A program made the translations under genes and the position numbers. A DNA stretch of 64,000 nt from Parasutterella secunda (GTDB taxonomy: Bacteria > Pseudomonadota > Gammaproteobacteria > Burkholderiales > Burkholderiaceae_F), in assembly GCF_023336895.1 (NCBI RefSeq), contig NZ_JAMBLT010000002.1, forward strand, positions 186,001 through 250,000, given 5' to 3'. This document shows positions 16,696 to 26,810 of this stretch, piece after piece (the first letter of the stretch is position 1; every line of letters starts with the position of its first letter). The notes under the pieces were generated by a model. It saw only the letters and a program-made list of their open reading frames with translations, was not told the DNA's origin and made no database searches.

Positions 16696-18233
16696 CGGGG
16701 TTTTAAGTGACGAGGGCGCAAGCCCATCACAATAAGTAATCCGAAATAAACGACAAGGGCCGCGGCTATGTACAGAAAGACGAGACCGGCACGTTTTACC
16801 CATTCACTTTGCATACCGGCCCAATCCACTCCCTGTTGCAAAAACGCAATAGTGGCTCCCATTGCCACGGTTGCCACAACGATTCTCACGCTCCACATCA
16901 GCCAACCAGAAATCGGCTGGTATTGTCCTCGGCAAATCAGAATAACCAAAAGAGTCAACGCGTTGATGCAGCTGCCCACACCGACAGAAAGCGCCAGTCC
17001 CGCATGAGCGAAAACGGGAACAAACGCGATGTTGCAAAGCTGCACACACACAAGACTCACCGCCGCCACCTTAACGGGCGTGCGAATGTCTTTTCGAGCA
17101 TAAAAGGCAGGAGCCAAAATTTTGATAGCAATAAGCCCCAATAAACCAAACGAGTAACCCATCACGGCAAGGCTTGTCTGGTGTACGTCAAAGACCAAAA
17201 AATTTTTCCCTTGATACAAAAAGGCAACCAATGCTTCGGCCATCAAACCTAAACCCACCGCAGCGGGAATGGCCAAAAGGACAACGAGTCTTAAGCCGTT
17301 ATCAAGCAAGGCGTTGTAACGAGTGAGATCATTTTTGGCAAACGCAGCCGAAAGACTCGGCAGCAACACTGATCCTAACGCGACTCCGAGAAGAGCCGTC
17401 GGAAATTCCATCAGACGGTCTGCAAAGGAAAGCCATGTCACAGAACCCGTCCCCAAGCGAGAAGCAATATTGGTGTTAATCAAAAGAGAAAGCTGGGCAA
17501 CGCCAACGCCAAAAAGCGCAGGAATCATTAACTTCATCACCCGGATGACGGAGGCGTCCTTTGCTGCCTTAAACGGATTGACGGGGCGAGGCAAAACTCC
17601 CAGTTTCATTAAAGACGGAATCTGAATTCCCAACTGCAGTACTCCCCCGACAATCACTGCCGCGGCTAGTGCAAAAATCGGCTCATCCAGGTGCGGCGTC
17701 AAAAGCAAGGTAAACGCGATGAAAGAAAGGTTCAACAAAACCGGGGTAAAAGCAGGAATGGCAAAGTGCTTCCAGGTATTGAGTACACCCGCGCTCATCG
17801 CCACCAAGCTCATAAAGAAGATATACGGGAACATCCACCGGGTCATTTGGGTGGCAAGATCAAAGCCTTGGGGATTTTCTGCCAAGCCGCCCGCAATTAA
17901 CCAAACCAAAACCGGAGCGATTAGGACACCAAGGATACTGGTGAGAACAAGGACACTCGCAAGAAGACTAAAAACCTTATCGATAAAACTTCGGACTTCC
18001 GTCTCTGTTTTTGTTGCCTTAACATCGGAGAGCATTGGGACGAAGGCTTGCTGAAACGCGCCTTCAGCAAACAAACGCCTAAGCATATTGGGCAGGCGGA
18101 AAGCCACATAGAAAGCGTCAGTAGCGGCACTTGAACCAAAATAACGTGCAATCAGCATATCGCGTACAACACCTGTTATACGAGATAAAAGCGTCAAGGA
18201 GGAGACGGTGGCGGCTGCTTTGATTAAACTCAT
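16683..18233 (-). CDS. murJ: Lipid II flippase MurJ
   Basis: A 516-residue inner-membrane protein with about 14 helices, of the MOP superfamily, that moves lipid II across the cytoplasmic membrane for peptidoglycan synthesis. The N-terminus (SLTLLSRITGVVRDMLIARY, FGSSAATDAFYVAFRLPN) and RRLFAEGAFQQAFVP are diagnostic of MurJ and hold essential Arg residues. It is divergent from rpsT, as is common in proteobacteria. Confidence 0.97.
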   Translation of the reverse strand: MSLIKAAATVSSLTLLSRITGVVRDMLIARYFGSSAATDAFYVAFRLPNMLRRLFAEGAFQQAFVPMLSDVKATKTETEVRSFIDKVFSLLASVLVLTSILGVLIAPVLVWLIAGGLAENPQGFDLATQMTRWMFPYIFFMSLVAMSAGVLNTWKHFAIPAFTPVLLNLSFIAFTLLLTPHLDEPIFALAAAVIVGGVLQLGIQIPSLMKLGVLPRPVNPFKAAKDASVIRVMKLMIPALFGVGVAQLSLLINTNIASRLGTGSVTWLSFADRLMEFPTALLGVALGSVLLPSLSAAFAKNDLTRYNALLDNGLRLVVLLAIPAAVGLGLMAEALVAFLYQGKNFLVFDVHQTSLAVMGYSFGLLGLIAIKILAPAFYARKDIRTPVKVAAVSLVCVQLCNIAFVPVFAHAGLALSVGVGSCINALTLLVILICRGQYQPISGWLMWSVRIVVATVAMGATIAFLQQGVDWAGMQSEWVKRAGLVFLYIAAALVVYFGLLIVMGLRPRHLKPRYDI

Positions 18234-18297
18234 TGTTCAAATTCCCCAAATATCCTGTGCATTGTATTCGATCTTGAGCAAAAACTTCATTAACCGC

Positions 18298-18326
18298 TTG
18301 AGAGGTTTAAAAGTTTTTGCTAAACT
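18298..18326 (+). promoter_or_regulatory. Probable sigma-70 promoter of rpsT
   Basis: TTGAGA (18298-18303) and TAAACT (18321-18326) are 17 bases apart, upstream of a leader of roughly 185 bases containing inverted segments. The long leader fits the known autoregulation of S20 at the translation level in other bacteria. Confidence 0.5.
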
Positions 18327-18519
18327 TTGGGACTTTTCCAAGGGAGTGTTCTTCGTGGACGTGTGCGCATGCCCGAAAGAACCGTAAAAATCCGTTGGAA
18401 ATGAACTGATTCACCAGCCGCTTCCGACTCTGTGCTGCAAGCGTATTTCAATGCTCAATGCCTTTGAAAGCGGCTGTAATTAACAGCCGTAACTTTTTAT
18501 ATAAGGCAAGGAACTAACA

Positions 18520-18783
18520 ATGGCTAATACCAAACAAGCTCGTAAGCGCGCCCGTCAAGCTGTTGCGCGCAACCAGCACCTTTCTGCTCAACGTTCTCAA
18601 TACCGCACCGCCATCAAGGCCGTGCGTAAATTGGTTGTGGCTGGCGACAAGGCCGCCGCTTCTGAAGCTTTCGTGAAGGCTCAAAAGATCATCGACACGA
18701 TGGCCGGTAAGAACGTTTTGCACAAGAACGCCGCTGCTCGTCATAAGAGCCGCTTGGCCGCTGCTATCAAGGCAATGGCTTAA
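18520..18783 (+). CDS. rpsT: 30S ribosomal protein S20
   Basis: 87 residues, very basic, starting [13 protein letters not shown]. It binds 16S rRNA in the body of the small subunit. Codon use is strongly biased toward a few codons, as in a highly expressed gene. The ribosome-binding site is AAGGAA eight bases before the ATG, and an intrinsic terminator follows, so the gene is monocistronic. Confidence 0.98.
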   Translation: MANTKQARKRARQAVARNQHLSAQRSQYRTAIKAVRKLVVAGDKAAASEAFVKAQKIIDTMAGKNVLHKNAAARHKSRLAAAIKAMA

Positions 18784-18812
18784 TTCTTTAAGTTTGAAAG
18801 CTTAAAACACCA

Positions 18813-18844
18813 ACGGGGTTGACTTCTTAGACAACCCCGTTTTT
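18813..18844 (+). terminator. Intrinsic terminator of rpsT
   Basis: ACGGGGTTG (18813-18821) pairs perfectly with CAACCCCGT (18832-18840) around a 10-base loop and is followed by a T-run. Confidence 0.9.
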
Positions 18845-18885
18845 GTATCTTCAAGAATTATTCGAAAACGATCTTCTCTTACCGA

Positions 18886-19197
18886 TCACTTTTCAATTTC
18901 GTAGGGCCAGTCAATGATGCCGCCCATATCATAAACGTGGGTGTAGCCAGCCGCCTGAAGTTTCAGCATGGCATAGTGACTGCGAACGCCGGATCGACAA
19001 TAGATGATAATCGGGTGATCCAAATCCTCCGGTAAAGATTCCGGTCTCACTCCTTCTTCAATATCATCGTTATCAAGCAATACCGCTCCAGGGATATGCC
19101 CCCACTCGTATTCGTGAGCGTGTCTGACATCAAGAATGAGGAGCTTATCGCCCAATTCTTGCATCATCTTTTTGCCTTCTTGAGCCGTGATGGCCAT
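18886..19197 (-). CDS. Single-domain rhodanese-like protein
   Basis: 103 residues forming one rhodanese domain: DVRHAHEYEWGHIPGA at 23-38 and the active-site loop YCRSGVRS with catalytic Cys67. It probably carries persulfide sulfur in the cytoplasm; the acceptor is unknown. It follows the FAH-family gene by 5 bases and is likely cotranscribed. Confidence 0.92.
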   Translation of the reverse strand: MAITAQEGKKMMQELGDKLLILDVRHAHEYEWGHIPGAVLLDNDDIEEGVRPESLPEDLDHPIIIYCRSGVRSHYAMLKLQAAGYTHVYDMGGIIDWPYEIEK

Positions 19198-19202
19198 ACC
19201 GG

Positions 19203-19901
19203 TTACTCCCCTTTAAATTTCACTTTCAAAACGCCGACGCCCTGCACGCCGCCCTCTAAAACATCACCGGGATGAACCGTACCAATGCCGGCAGGCGTCC
19301 CCGTCATGATCAAGTCGCCGGGTTTTAATTCATAAAGAGTAGACAAATAGCTAATGATTTCAGGGACTGTCAAAATCATCTCTGCGGTCGTTCCCTCTTG
19401 GCGCTTTTCGTTATTGACATAAAGCCATACTTTCATCGGTTCATTATCGGGGGTTCGGGAAGCAGGCTTTACAGCCGTCATCGGAGCCGATTCATCAAAG
19501 GCCTTTGCGGTATCCCACGGTTGCCCTTTGGCGCTACTTTTTCTCTGGAGGTCTCGGCGCGTCATATCAAGACCGGCCGCATAGCCCCAAACGTAGTCCA
19601 TCGCATTTTCAACAGGGATATTGCGGCCGGCTTTACCGATCGCAACCACTAATTCAATTTCGTGCTGAAGATCTTCTGTAGCCACAGGGAAATCCAATTC
19701 CAGTGTTTTATCAGCCGCTGCATAAACGGCCGCATCAGCCGGCTTTAGAAAAATACTGGGAGGTGTTTTTTCTCCGAGCGCGGCATTAACTGCTGCATAG
19801 TTACGAGCCACACCGTAGATACGATGAATAGGGAAGTAGAGGTTTGTTTCGCCGTCAATTGGCAAAACCGGCATGGGAGTAGGAGCAAATAAAAAAGACA
19901 T
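19203..19901 (-). CDS. Fumarylacetoacetate-hydrolase family protein
   Basis: 232 residues with the FAH catalytic fold. Metal ligands are in LQHEIELVVAIG (two Glu) and AAGLDMTRRDLQ (Asp), with the end motif GDLIMTGTPAGIG. The closest functional groups are acylpyruvases and oxaloacetate decarboxylases, which cleave or decarboxylate beta-keto acids; the substrate is not decided by sequence alone. The ATG at 19901 has AGGG eight bases before it; a TTG two codons upstream is less likely. Confidence 0.9.
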   Translation of the reverse strand: MSFLFAPTPMPVLPIDGETNLYFPIHRIYGVARNYAAVNAALGEKTPPSIFLKPADAAVYAAADKTLELDFPVATEDLQHEIELVVAIGKAGRNIPVENAMDYVWGYAAGLDMTRRDLQRKSSAKGQPWDTAKAFDESAPMTAVKPASRTPDNEPMKVWLYVNNEKRQEGTTAEMILTVPEIISYLSTLYELKPGDLIMTGTPAGIGTVHPGDVLEGGVQGVGVLKVKFKGE

Positions 19902-19969
19902 TTTCAATACCCTATTGAAAAAGGGGACAGCTCATTAATAAAAGCCATCCCCTGTTTAGCACAAAACGA

Positions 19970-20770
19970 TTAGTTTTCGTCTCTGACCGGACGCACCGGA
20001 TTGGGTAACCCACGAACCCAGAGATAGAACTGATAGACGTAACCGCTTACCGCATAGCAGCAGAAAACGATAAAGGCCGATAACGACGGGTTGCTGGAGA
20101 AGCAAATAAAAGCAAGCGCTGCCACAAGCACAACCCAGAAAGGAATCGTACGAACAAAACCCATGTTTTTGCCGCTGAAAAACGGAGCGTTGGAAACCAT
20201 CGTCACGCCGGCGTAGATACAGAGAACAGCGGTGATATGGGGGATATATTGGGTCAAGGTGGGTGTCAGGTGACCGGAAACCGCTAGCCAGACAAAACCC
20301 ATCACTAAAGCGGCGCCTGCGGGGCTTGCCAATCCTTGGAAAAAGCCCTTGTCAATGAAACCAATATTGGCATTGAAACGAGCCAAACGGACACCGGCGC
20401 CAGCACAGAAGATAAAGGCCGCGGCCCAACCCAATCCGCCAAAATCTTTGAGTGCGAACTCAAATGCAATCAAAGCCGGGCAAACACCGAAAGCGGTCAT
20501 GTCCGCGATGGAGTCAAACTGTTCGCCGAAACTGCTTTGCGTGTGCGTTAAGCGAGCCACGCGTCCGTCCATTCCGTCTAAAAGCATGGAAAGGAAAATG
20601 GTGGCCGCCGCAATGCCAAATTTCCCTGCCATTGCCTGAGTAACCCCCCAGAAAGCACAAATCATCGATGCCATCGTAAAGGAGTTAGGCAAAAGATAAA
20701 TACTGCGGGCACGGGCCTCTTTAATACGTTCCTTAATATTTGCTCGAGGAGAACGACGAATTTTTCGCAT
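19970..20770 (-). CDS. pssA: CDP-diacylglycerol-serine O-phosphatidyltransferase
   Basis: A 266-residue membrane enzyme making phosphatidylserine, the precursor of phosphatidylethanolamine. The CDP-alcohol phosphotransferase motif (D-G-x2-A-R ... G-x3-D-x3-D) lies in DGMDGRVARLTHTQSSFGEQ and the following FDSIAD. About seven membrane helices follow. Directly downstream of psd on the same strand, so both steps of PE synthesis sit together. Confidence 0.95.
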   Translation of the reverse strand: MRKIRRSPRANIKERIKEARARSIYLLPNSFTMASMICAFWGVTQAMAGKFGIAAATIFLSMLLDGMDGRVARLTHTQSSFGEQFDSIADMTAFGVCPALIAFEFALKDFGGLGWAAAFIFCAGAGVRLARFNANIGFIDKGFFQGLASPAGAALVMGFVWLAVSGHLTPTLTQYIPHITAVLCIYAGVTMVSNAPFFSGKNMGFVRTIPFWVVLVAALAFICFSSNPSLSAFIVFCCYAVSGYVYQFYLWVRGLPNPVRPVRDEN

Positions 20771-20800
20771 GATAAAACCTTTCTCTCTTTACTCGCTCAA

Positions 20801-21460
20801 TTAAGCCTTAGGAGCCAATTTGGCCAAAATAGTTTCGGTTCCAAGTACCTTTTCACCGATGGTGACGCAAGGCGTTGCATCCGTGGGCAGATACACATCC
20901 AGGCGACTGCCAAAACGGATAAAGCCGTAACGTTCACCCTTAGATAATTGATCGCCCTTTTGGATATAACAAAGGATACGGCGTGCCACAAGGCCAGCCA
21001 CTTGAACCACTGTGATACGGTTGCCGTCATTAACACGAACGATCACCGCGTTGCGTTCATTTTCAGTACTGGCCTTATCTAAATCGGCATTTAAGAATTT
21101 GCCAGGATAGTACTGGACATCTTCCACCGTTCCATTAACGGGGAAACGTTGGCAGTGAACATTAAAGATATTCATGAAGACGCTGATCAAAATCGCTTCT
21201 TCATTGGTAAAGGGATCGATCGTTTTTTCAACCTTCACAATTTGCCCGTCTGCGGGAGACAAAACAGCTTCGGGCATAGCAGGAACGGTGCGGGGCGGAT
21301 CACGGAAAAACTGCGTGACAATAATGAAAAATATCCACAACAGCGCGGCTACAAAACCAAATCCGGCCAGTGCCGTCCACAAAAGAGCTAAAAGAAAAGT
21401 ACCACCGATGTAAGGCCAACCTTCACGGGCCAAAATGGGGTGTGGGTACTTTTGATTCAT
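20801..21460 (-). CDS. psd: Phosphatidylserine decarboxylase proenzyme
   Basis: 219 residues, the short form of the family. It self-cleaves between Gly and Ser in [11 protein letters not shown] near residue 180 to create the pyruvoyl group, then decarboxylates phosphatidylserine to phosphatidylethanolamine. Two N-terminal hydrophobic helices anchor it. I start at ATG 21460, which has GGAG nine bases upstream, not at the frame opening nine codons earlier. Confidence 0.95.
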   Translation of the reverse strand: MNQKYPHPILAREGWPYIGGTFLLALLWTALAGFGFVAALLWIFFIIVTQFFRDPPRTVPAMPEAVLSPADGQIVKVEKTIDPFTNEEAILISVFMNIFNVHCQRFPVNGTVEDVQYYPGKFLNADLDKASTENERNAVIVRVNDGNRITVVQVAGLVARRILCYIQKGDQLSKGERYGFIRFGSRLDVYLPTDATPCVTIGEKVLGTETILAKLAPKA

Positions 21461-21597
21461 GAGTCTGATCTCCGTGACTAAATTCAAACTGCCAATTGTA
21501 CGCTATTGGCAAAGAGTTTCTGCTTTTTGCTCATGTTAACCGCAAATGATTTTTATTGGCACGTTGTTAAAGGAATGTAACACTTTTCCGTTGTCTG

Positions 21598-21631
21598 AAA
21601 AAATGGCCCGTCTGTCTAATACAAACGAGCC
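21598..21631 (-). terminator. Intrinsic terminator after the SIMPL-domain gene
   Basis: On the minus strand GGCTCGT (21631-21625) pairs with ACGGGCC (21611-21605) with one G-U pair, followed by AT and six T. Confidence 0.8.
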
Positions 21632-21654
21632 TCATTACCAAAAACCCACTTAGC

Positions 21655-22401
21655 CTAGCGCTTAATGAGAACCTCCGCACTGACCGTTAAATTCAAGTCG
21701 CTGGTTCCGGCCTCCAATTGCGGAGCAATCACTGCTGCGTCTCGTGCTGACTTTGCCGAGGCTGACATCATCACATTTAAAGGCCTTGGATTAGCGCTGC
21801 CGCTAAACCGCAAAGACTGCAACTGCACCTTAGAGGCTTCACTTCCGACAGATTGAGCAATCCAAACAGCTCTCTGCGTAGCATCGGCTACAGCCAATTT
21901 ATGAAGTGATTCATCGTATTTTGCTTTAGCTGTATCTGATACTCTGAAATTCAAACCATCTAAAGCCAACTCACCATTGACGCTTTCAATAACCTTAGGC
22001 ACTAATGTCACATCAGGGGCAATCACTTGCAAAGACTGCGTCACACGCCAAGCAACAATTTTTGGTGTTTGATTGCCTTTTGTCTCGCCGTAAACCGGAT
22101 AAGAATTGATGTATTGCGTTTTAAGCTGTAATTGATCGCTTACTGCCTTAATTTGAGATAAGCCTTTATTCATCGCTTTGACGGCCTGAGACGTTGCTTC
22201 CTGAAGGGTGGAGGCCTGAGCCATAGCCGACCAATTCATCAACGCTTCATCATTAGGAACGGTTAAAGAGGCAGTCCCATTAATACTTAAGGTCAGCCCT
22301 TTTTCTGACAACTGAATACCATTCATAGAGTTTGAAGCTATAGCTACACCTATTGTCGCCATTAAAGCACCCGCAGCAGCCACTTGGAGGATTTTATTCA
22401 T
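21655..22401 (-). CDS. Periplasmic SIMPL-domain (DUF541) protein
   Basis: 248 residues with a signal peptide (about 1-23, cleavage near AIA-SN) and one SIMPL domain. Homologues form ring-like oligomers in the periplasm or outer membrane, and their role is poorly known; stress tolerance has been reported for some. It is divergent from the LPS core operon and ends at its own terminator. Confidence 0.88.
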   Translation of the reverse strand: MNKILQVAAAGALMATIGVAIASNSMNGIQLSEKGLTLSINGTASLTVPNDEALMNWSAMAQASTLQEATSQAVKAMNKGLSQIKAVSDQLQLKTQYINSYPVYGETKGNQTPKIVAWRVTQSLQVIAPDVTLVPKVIESVNGELALDGLNFRVSDTAKAKYDESLHKLAVADATQRAVWIAQSVGSEASKVQLQSLRFSGSANPRPLNVMMSASAKSARDAAVIAPQLEAGTSDLNLTVSAEVLIKR

Positions 22402-22513
22402 CTATTTATCTCCATAAATAAAATTGATCGGTTAGTCTTATTTTAGGAGTTTAACTCGAGTAAAATGTGACATTATTTTCTTTTCTGTATCAGCTTTTTA
22501 AAACGAGACTGTT

Positions 22514-23452
22514 ATGAATCCGATTGTTGTTTGCCGCTTACCGAACCATGTCGGCGACTGCTGTATGACCCTTCCCTCATTGCGTTTATTAGAAGCCAGT
22601 GGCTTTACCCCCTATTTGGTCGGCAAACGCTTTGCCGAAGACTTGATGTTGGGAATGGGATGGCGCTTTGACCCGATCGAAGGTCATGTAAGCGAAGACT
22701 TGCAAAGACTTCATTACCTCTCGGAACAATTAAACAAGCCTTTGGGACTACTGTTCCCGAATTCTTTTGGCTCTGCCCTTCAATTCCGCTTAGCCGGCAT
22801 CAGAGCCGCGGGTTTCCCCACTGACGGTCGATTCCTACTTTTGGATCAAAAAGTGCCGGAACCTGAAAAAAATATCCACGAAGTGGAGCGCTTCTTTGCC
22901 GCAACGCTTGGTGCAATTAAAGCTTGGGGGAAGGAACCCGCGTGGACTGAACCCACAAAAGACCTTGGTCTCAAATTGATAACTCGCCACACCGCGGGTG
23001 CCAAGAACCTCATTGAAAAATTCCATATTCCCGAAAAGTTTGCTTTGATCGCCCCGATTGCCCGAGGCGTTCATCACGGGAAAATTAAGCATTGGACGCA
23101 CATTAATTGCGTTGTTAAGCCCTTACGTGAACTGGGAATTGAACCGATCGTTTTACCTTCGCCTGACGAAGCTGCGGACGCTAAGGTGGCATGTCCTGAT
23201 GCCACGCACTTGCCGCCCACCAACTTGGGAACCTATGCTGCTTTATGTAAGGAAGCTCAATTGGTTATCGCTAATGATTCCGGTATTAGCCACGTTGCTG
23301 CTGCCGTTGGTGCTCGACAAATTACTTTAATTGGCGTTACTGATCCGAAGCGTACTGGTCCGTGGAATCCCAATGCCGTTGTGTTGGGTAAAGAAAACTG
23401 TTGGCCTACAGAAGATGAGGTCATTACCAAAATTAAAGAACTAGTTCATTAA
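22514..23452 (+). CDS. Heptosyltransferase-like glycosyltransferase (GT9)
   Basis: 312 residues with a GT-B fold. NHVGDCCMTLPSLRLL near the start and NDSGISHVAAAVGA near 257 are the two halves of the ADP-heptose:LPS heptosyltransferase signature. It would add heptose to the inner LPS core on the cytoplasmic face. It is the first gene of the core operon; WaaF or WaaC cannot be chosen with certainty. Confidence 0.9.
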   Translation: MNPIVVCRLPNHVGDCCMTLPSLRLLEASGFTPYLVGKRFAEDLMLGMGWRFDPIEGHVSEDLQRLHYLSEQLNKPLGLLFPNSFGSALQFRLAGIRAAGFPTDGRFLLLDQKVPEPEKNIHEVERFFAATLGAIKAWGKEPAWTEPTKDLGLKLITRHTAGAKNLIEKFHIPEKFALIAPIARGVHHGKIKHWTHINCVVKPLRELGIEPIVLPSPDEAADAKVACPDATHLPPTNLGTYAALCKEAQLVIANDSGISHVAAAVGARQITLIGVTDPKRTGPWNPNAVVLGKENCWPTEDEVITKIKELVH

Positions 23453-23500
23453 AAATGAATTTTCACCTTAACTCTTAACCTGACTGAAACGAAAATTACT

Positions 23501-24688
23501 ATGCCAGGCTATATGCTTAACGATACCCAACGGATTAAATCCTTTCTTCCCTGGGTAGTTTTTTTTGTCACTATATCTAGTGCTTGTTTGTTATTTTTAT
23601 TAGGTATTCATTTTGCAAAGTATTTGATTTTTGCTTTTTCAATTCTCAGCATTGTATTGATTTTCGACAAAGAAACTTTCAAAGAGTCTATCAAACAAAT
23701 TTCAATATTTTTGACTCCCTGGTTATTTTGGTTACTCAGTTTACTTGTACTTAGTGCGATTCACGGGGCTGATGGATACTCATATGGATACAATGCCTTG
23801 CTAATAATGGTATTGGTGTTTCTATCCCTACAGTCAATTTCTCTTTCGAGGAATTTACTTATTAGAGTGATCGCTTTATTCCTATTTTTTATGTCTATCG
23901 CAATTATTATTCATGTTTTAACGATAGGCTTCATCGATAATGGTGTTTACTCTGTTAATAAGAACAAAGTCGCAGGGGTTGTCACTTTTTTATCTATTTG
24001 TTGTTTTAGTAGCTTGATCTTTGAGAAAGATATTTTTGCCTTTAAAGAACAAATTTTTATCGCTTTAAGTGTCCTAACCTCTTTATTGTGTATTGTTCTT
24101 TTGGAAGCTAGAACAGCATTATTAGCTTATTTTGCTTTAGTCTTAGTCGTTTGTTTAGGGAAAAAATTTAAAGTCGCCTTGGTAGTGTTGATAATTAGCT
24201 GCATTATGGTGGCACTTTTTTCTGCTACAGGCAGAATTCAACAGGGTATTTCTGATTTGCAAAACTTCCAAGATGGAAATAATCGTACATCTTGGGGCAT
24301 TCGCTTGGAATTATGGAAATTTGCTCTAATCGGTTTCTGCGACTCCCCTGTATACGGATGGGGAAGTAAAGCGTTTGATGCCCTTGTAGACAATGGATAT
24401 GTCTTTGGAGTGCAGGATTACTTCAGGACTCATTTTCACAGCGATTTTTTCCAAACACTTGTAGGTGGAGGATTAATCGGTGTTATAGGATGGATCAGCA
24501 CCCTTATCTTACTAGTAAGGCAATCTTGGAAAGATTTTACAAAATTAGCTCTACTAGCCAGCATTTTAGCCATGGGACTAACCGATAGGTATTGGTCTCA
24601 TTGGATTACGTTTTACCCTTTTGTTTCTCTTTGGGTTTTACTCTATCTGTCAGGGGATAGTGAAGAGAATAGGATAAAAAATGTCTGA
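23501..24688 (+). CDS. waaL: O-antigen ligase family protein
   Basis: 395 residues, about 10 membrane helices, with a large periplasmic loop containing RTHFHSDFFQTLVGGG, the His-containing motif of the Wzy_C/WaaL family. It would join undecaprenyl-linked O-antigen to lipid A-core. AT-rich compared with the preceding gene. The last 8 bases overlap the next gene. Wzy polymerase is the main alternative, but the position in a core operon favours ligase. Confidence 0.85.
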   Translation: MPGYMLNDTQRIKSFLPWVVFFVTISSACLLFLLGIHFAKYLIFAFSILSIVLIFDKETFKESIKQISIFLTPWLFWLLSLLVLSAIHGADGYSYGYNALLIMVLVFLSLQSISLSRNLLIRVIALFLFFMSIAIIIHVLTIGFIDNGVYSVNKNKVAGVVTFLSICCFSSLIFEKDIFAFKEQIFIALSVLTSLLCIVLLEARTALLAYFALVLVVCLGKKFKVALVVLIISCIMVALFSATGRIQQGISDLQNFQDGNNRTSWGIRLELWKFALIGFCDSPVYGWGSKAFDALVDNGYVFGVQDYFRTHFHSDFFQTLVGGGLIGVIGWISTLILLVRQSWKDFTKLALLASILAMGLTDRYWSHWITFYPFVSLWVLLYLSGDSEENRIKNV

Positions 24689-25679
24689 AAAAATTAGTGT
24701 AATCATTCCGGTTTTTAACGTTGAGAACTATATCCGTGAATCTTTGGATAGTTTATTAAACCAAACTTACAGTAACTGGGAAGCCATAGTGGTCGATGAT
24801 GGCTCTACAGATTCTTCTCCAAAAATTTTGTCTGAGTACGCTAATCAAGATCAGCGAATAGTCGTTATACGTCAGGAAAATTCCGGTGTTTCAAGCGCTA
24901 GGAATACAGCTTTAAGGAAATTAACCGGAGATTATGTTCTCTTTTTGGATCCAGATGATTTTATTCATCCACAATTAATAGAGATCGCCTTATCGAACCT
25001 AAAAAAACACAACACTCCATTAATCGTTTTCGGAGCCCAGAAGTTTTATCGTAATACGAAAGTTGCACAATCGAAAGTTGAACTAGATCAAAGTGCCTTC
25101 CGTGACATTGGGAAAATCGATTTCTTTTCTTTAATGTTTAATGAACAGCATCATTCAAAATATTGCAAAGGGGGGTATGTTTACACAAAGTTATATAAGA
25201 AAGAACTGCTAACTGATTGTTTTTTTGATGATAAACTTTCTTACTACGAAGATGAAGTGTATAGCAATCAGATTTACAACAAATTAGATTCAAATTTCAG
25301 AACTGTATATTTAGATTATCCCCTTTACTTTTACCGCCAAAGAGCCTCTAGCGCAATAAGAGCTAATCGAATAAGAAGACTTTTTGCACAATATTCTTGC
25401 CGCAAAAGCATTCTGAGACAACATAACCCAAATACTGAAGAGTATCGTACTATCGATCACGCTCGTTTAGTTTGTTTAATCAAATTAATGCAAATATCCT
25501 TGTTATCTGGCTACAGTGGTGCTTTTTCTCTATTCAGGAAAATTCTATTATCCAGAAAAGATATTCCATTACGTACTTTGCTACCATATTTAACAGGCCC
25601 AGTGTTCGCGACATTTTATTCGAAACGCCGATTAAAAAAGGCCTCAGAAAAAAATAAAAACTTGAAGTATTGGGCTTAA
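24681..25679 (+). CDS. Family 2 glycosyltransferase
   Basis: 332 residues. The GT-A domain is obvious: ISVIIPVFNVENYI, VDDGSTDSSP (near 41) and the metal-binding FLDPDD (near 96). The C-terminal third is basic and would lie at the membrane. It overlaps waaL by 8 bases and is likely an outer-core transferase; the sugar is unknown. Confidence 0.92.
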   Translation: MSEKISVIIPVFNVENYIRESLDSLLNQTYSNWEAIVVDDGSTDSSPKILSEYANQDQRIVVIRQENSGVSSARNTALRKLTGDYVLFLDPDDFIHPQLIEIALSNLKKHNTPLIVFGAQKFYRNTKVAQSKVELDQSAFRDIGKIDFFSLMFNEQHHSKYCKGGYVYTKLYKKELLTDCFFDDKLSYYEDEVYSNQIYNKLDSNFRTVYLDYPLYFYRQRASSAIRANRIRRLFAQYSCRKSILRQHNPNTEEYRTIDHARLVCLIKLMQISLLSGYSGAFSLFRKILLSRKDIPLRTLLPYLTGPVFATFYSKRRLKKASEKNKNLKYWA

Positions 25680-25698
25680 GATAAAAGGGAATGTTATT

Positions 25699-26808
25699 GT
25701 GAAAATTGCTTTTTGTTTATATAAATATTTTCCTTTTGGAGGACTACAACGAGACTTTTTCCGTGTAGCTAAAGAAATTGTCCTCCGAGGACACACAGTT
25801 CGAGTTTATGTCAGGGAGTGGGTTGGCGAAAAACCTACCGATTTTGAAATTATTGAAGTTCCCACTCATTCAATTAGCAATCACGGTAAAAATTCTGAGT
25901 ACTTCAATTGGGTAAGTAATCACTTAAATAGTAATCCTGTAGATAGGGTCGTTGGTTTTAATCGGATGCCGGGTTTGGACGTGTATTTCACCGGTGACGT
26001 ATGTTACGCAGAAAAAACAAAAAATAAGAATTTCTTATACAAGCTAACCTCCCGTTATCGTCATTTCATCAGTTTTGAACAGGCTGTTTTTAACAAAGGA
26101 CTTGCGACCAAGATTTTAGTTCTTACGGAAAACCGTAAATCAGAAATCCAAAAACACTACCACACGGAAGATGATCGCTTTTATTTATTGCCTCCAGGTA
26201 TTGATATTGATCGAAAATACGATAGGCAACCTCAAGATTGTCGAGAAAAATTCCGCGAAGAATTTGCTTTAAAGAATGAACAAAAACTTTTATTGCAAGT
26301 CTGTTCAAATTACGAGCTAAAAGGAGTTGATCGAAGTATTAAAGCCTTAGCCTCTCTTCCCACAACTACGAGAGAAAACACCTTCCTTTTCGTTGTTGGC
26401 GAAGATAATCCAGAAAAAATGTCGGCTTTGGCACAAAATTTAAATATCTCAAATCATGTGCGTTTTTTCCGGGGAAGAAATGACATCAGCCGTTTCATGC
26501 TTGGAGCAGACCTCATGCTGCACCCCGCGCGACAAGAAGCTGCAGGTATAGTTATTCTCGAGTCCATCGTATCCTGCTTACCCATTATCGTCAGTGGTAA
26601 TTGTGGTTATTCGTCATATGTGAATACGGCTGGTGCCGGAGTTGTTTTAGCAGAACCTTTTGATCAAAATAGCTACAATCAAACTATTGAAACAGTGCTT
26701 GAAAATAGCTCACTACGACAAACATGGCATGCAAATGCTAAACGCTTCGCCGATACACACGATCTTTACGGTTTAGCCAAACGCGCTGCCGATATTATTT
26801 TGCAATAA
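25699..26808 (+). CDS. waaG: LPS core glucosyltransferase WaaG-like (GT4)
   Basis: 369 residues. The N-terminus [18 protein letters not shown] is diagnostic for WaaG/RfaG, which adds the first glucose of the outer core to heptose II. The GT4 E-x7-E motif is in [14 protein letters not shown]. The start is GTG at 25699 behind AAAGGGA. It is followed two bases later by waaP, its usual partner. Confidence 0.93.
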   Translation: MKIAFCLYKYFPFGGLQRDFFRVAKEIVLRGHTVRVYVREWVGEKPTDFEIIEVPTHSISNHGKNSEYFNWVSNHLNSNPVDRVVGFNRMPGLDVYFTGDVCYAEKTKNKNFLYKLTSRYRHFISFEQAVFNKGLATKILVLTENRKSEIQKHYHTEDDRFYLLPPGIDIDRKYDRQPQDCREKFREEFALKNEQKLLLQVCSNYELKGVDRSIKALASLPTTTRENTFLFVVGEDNPEKMSALAQNLNISNHVRFFRGRNDISRFMLGADLMLHPARQEAAGIVILESIVSCLPIIVSGNCGYSSYVNTAGAGVVLAEPFDQNSYNQTIETVLENSSLRQTWHANAKRFADTHDLYGLAKRAADIILQ

Positions 26809-26810
26809 CT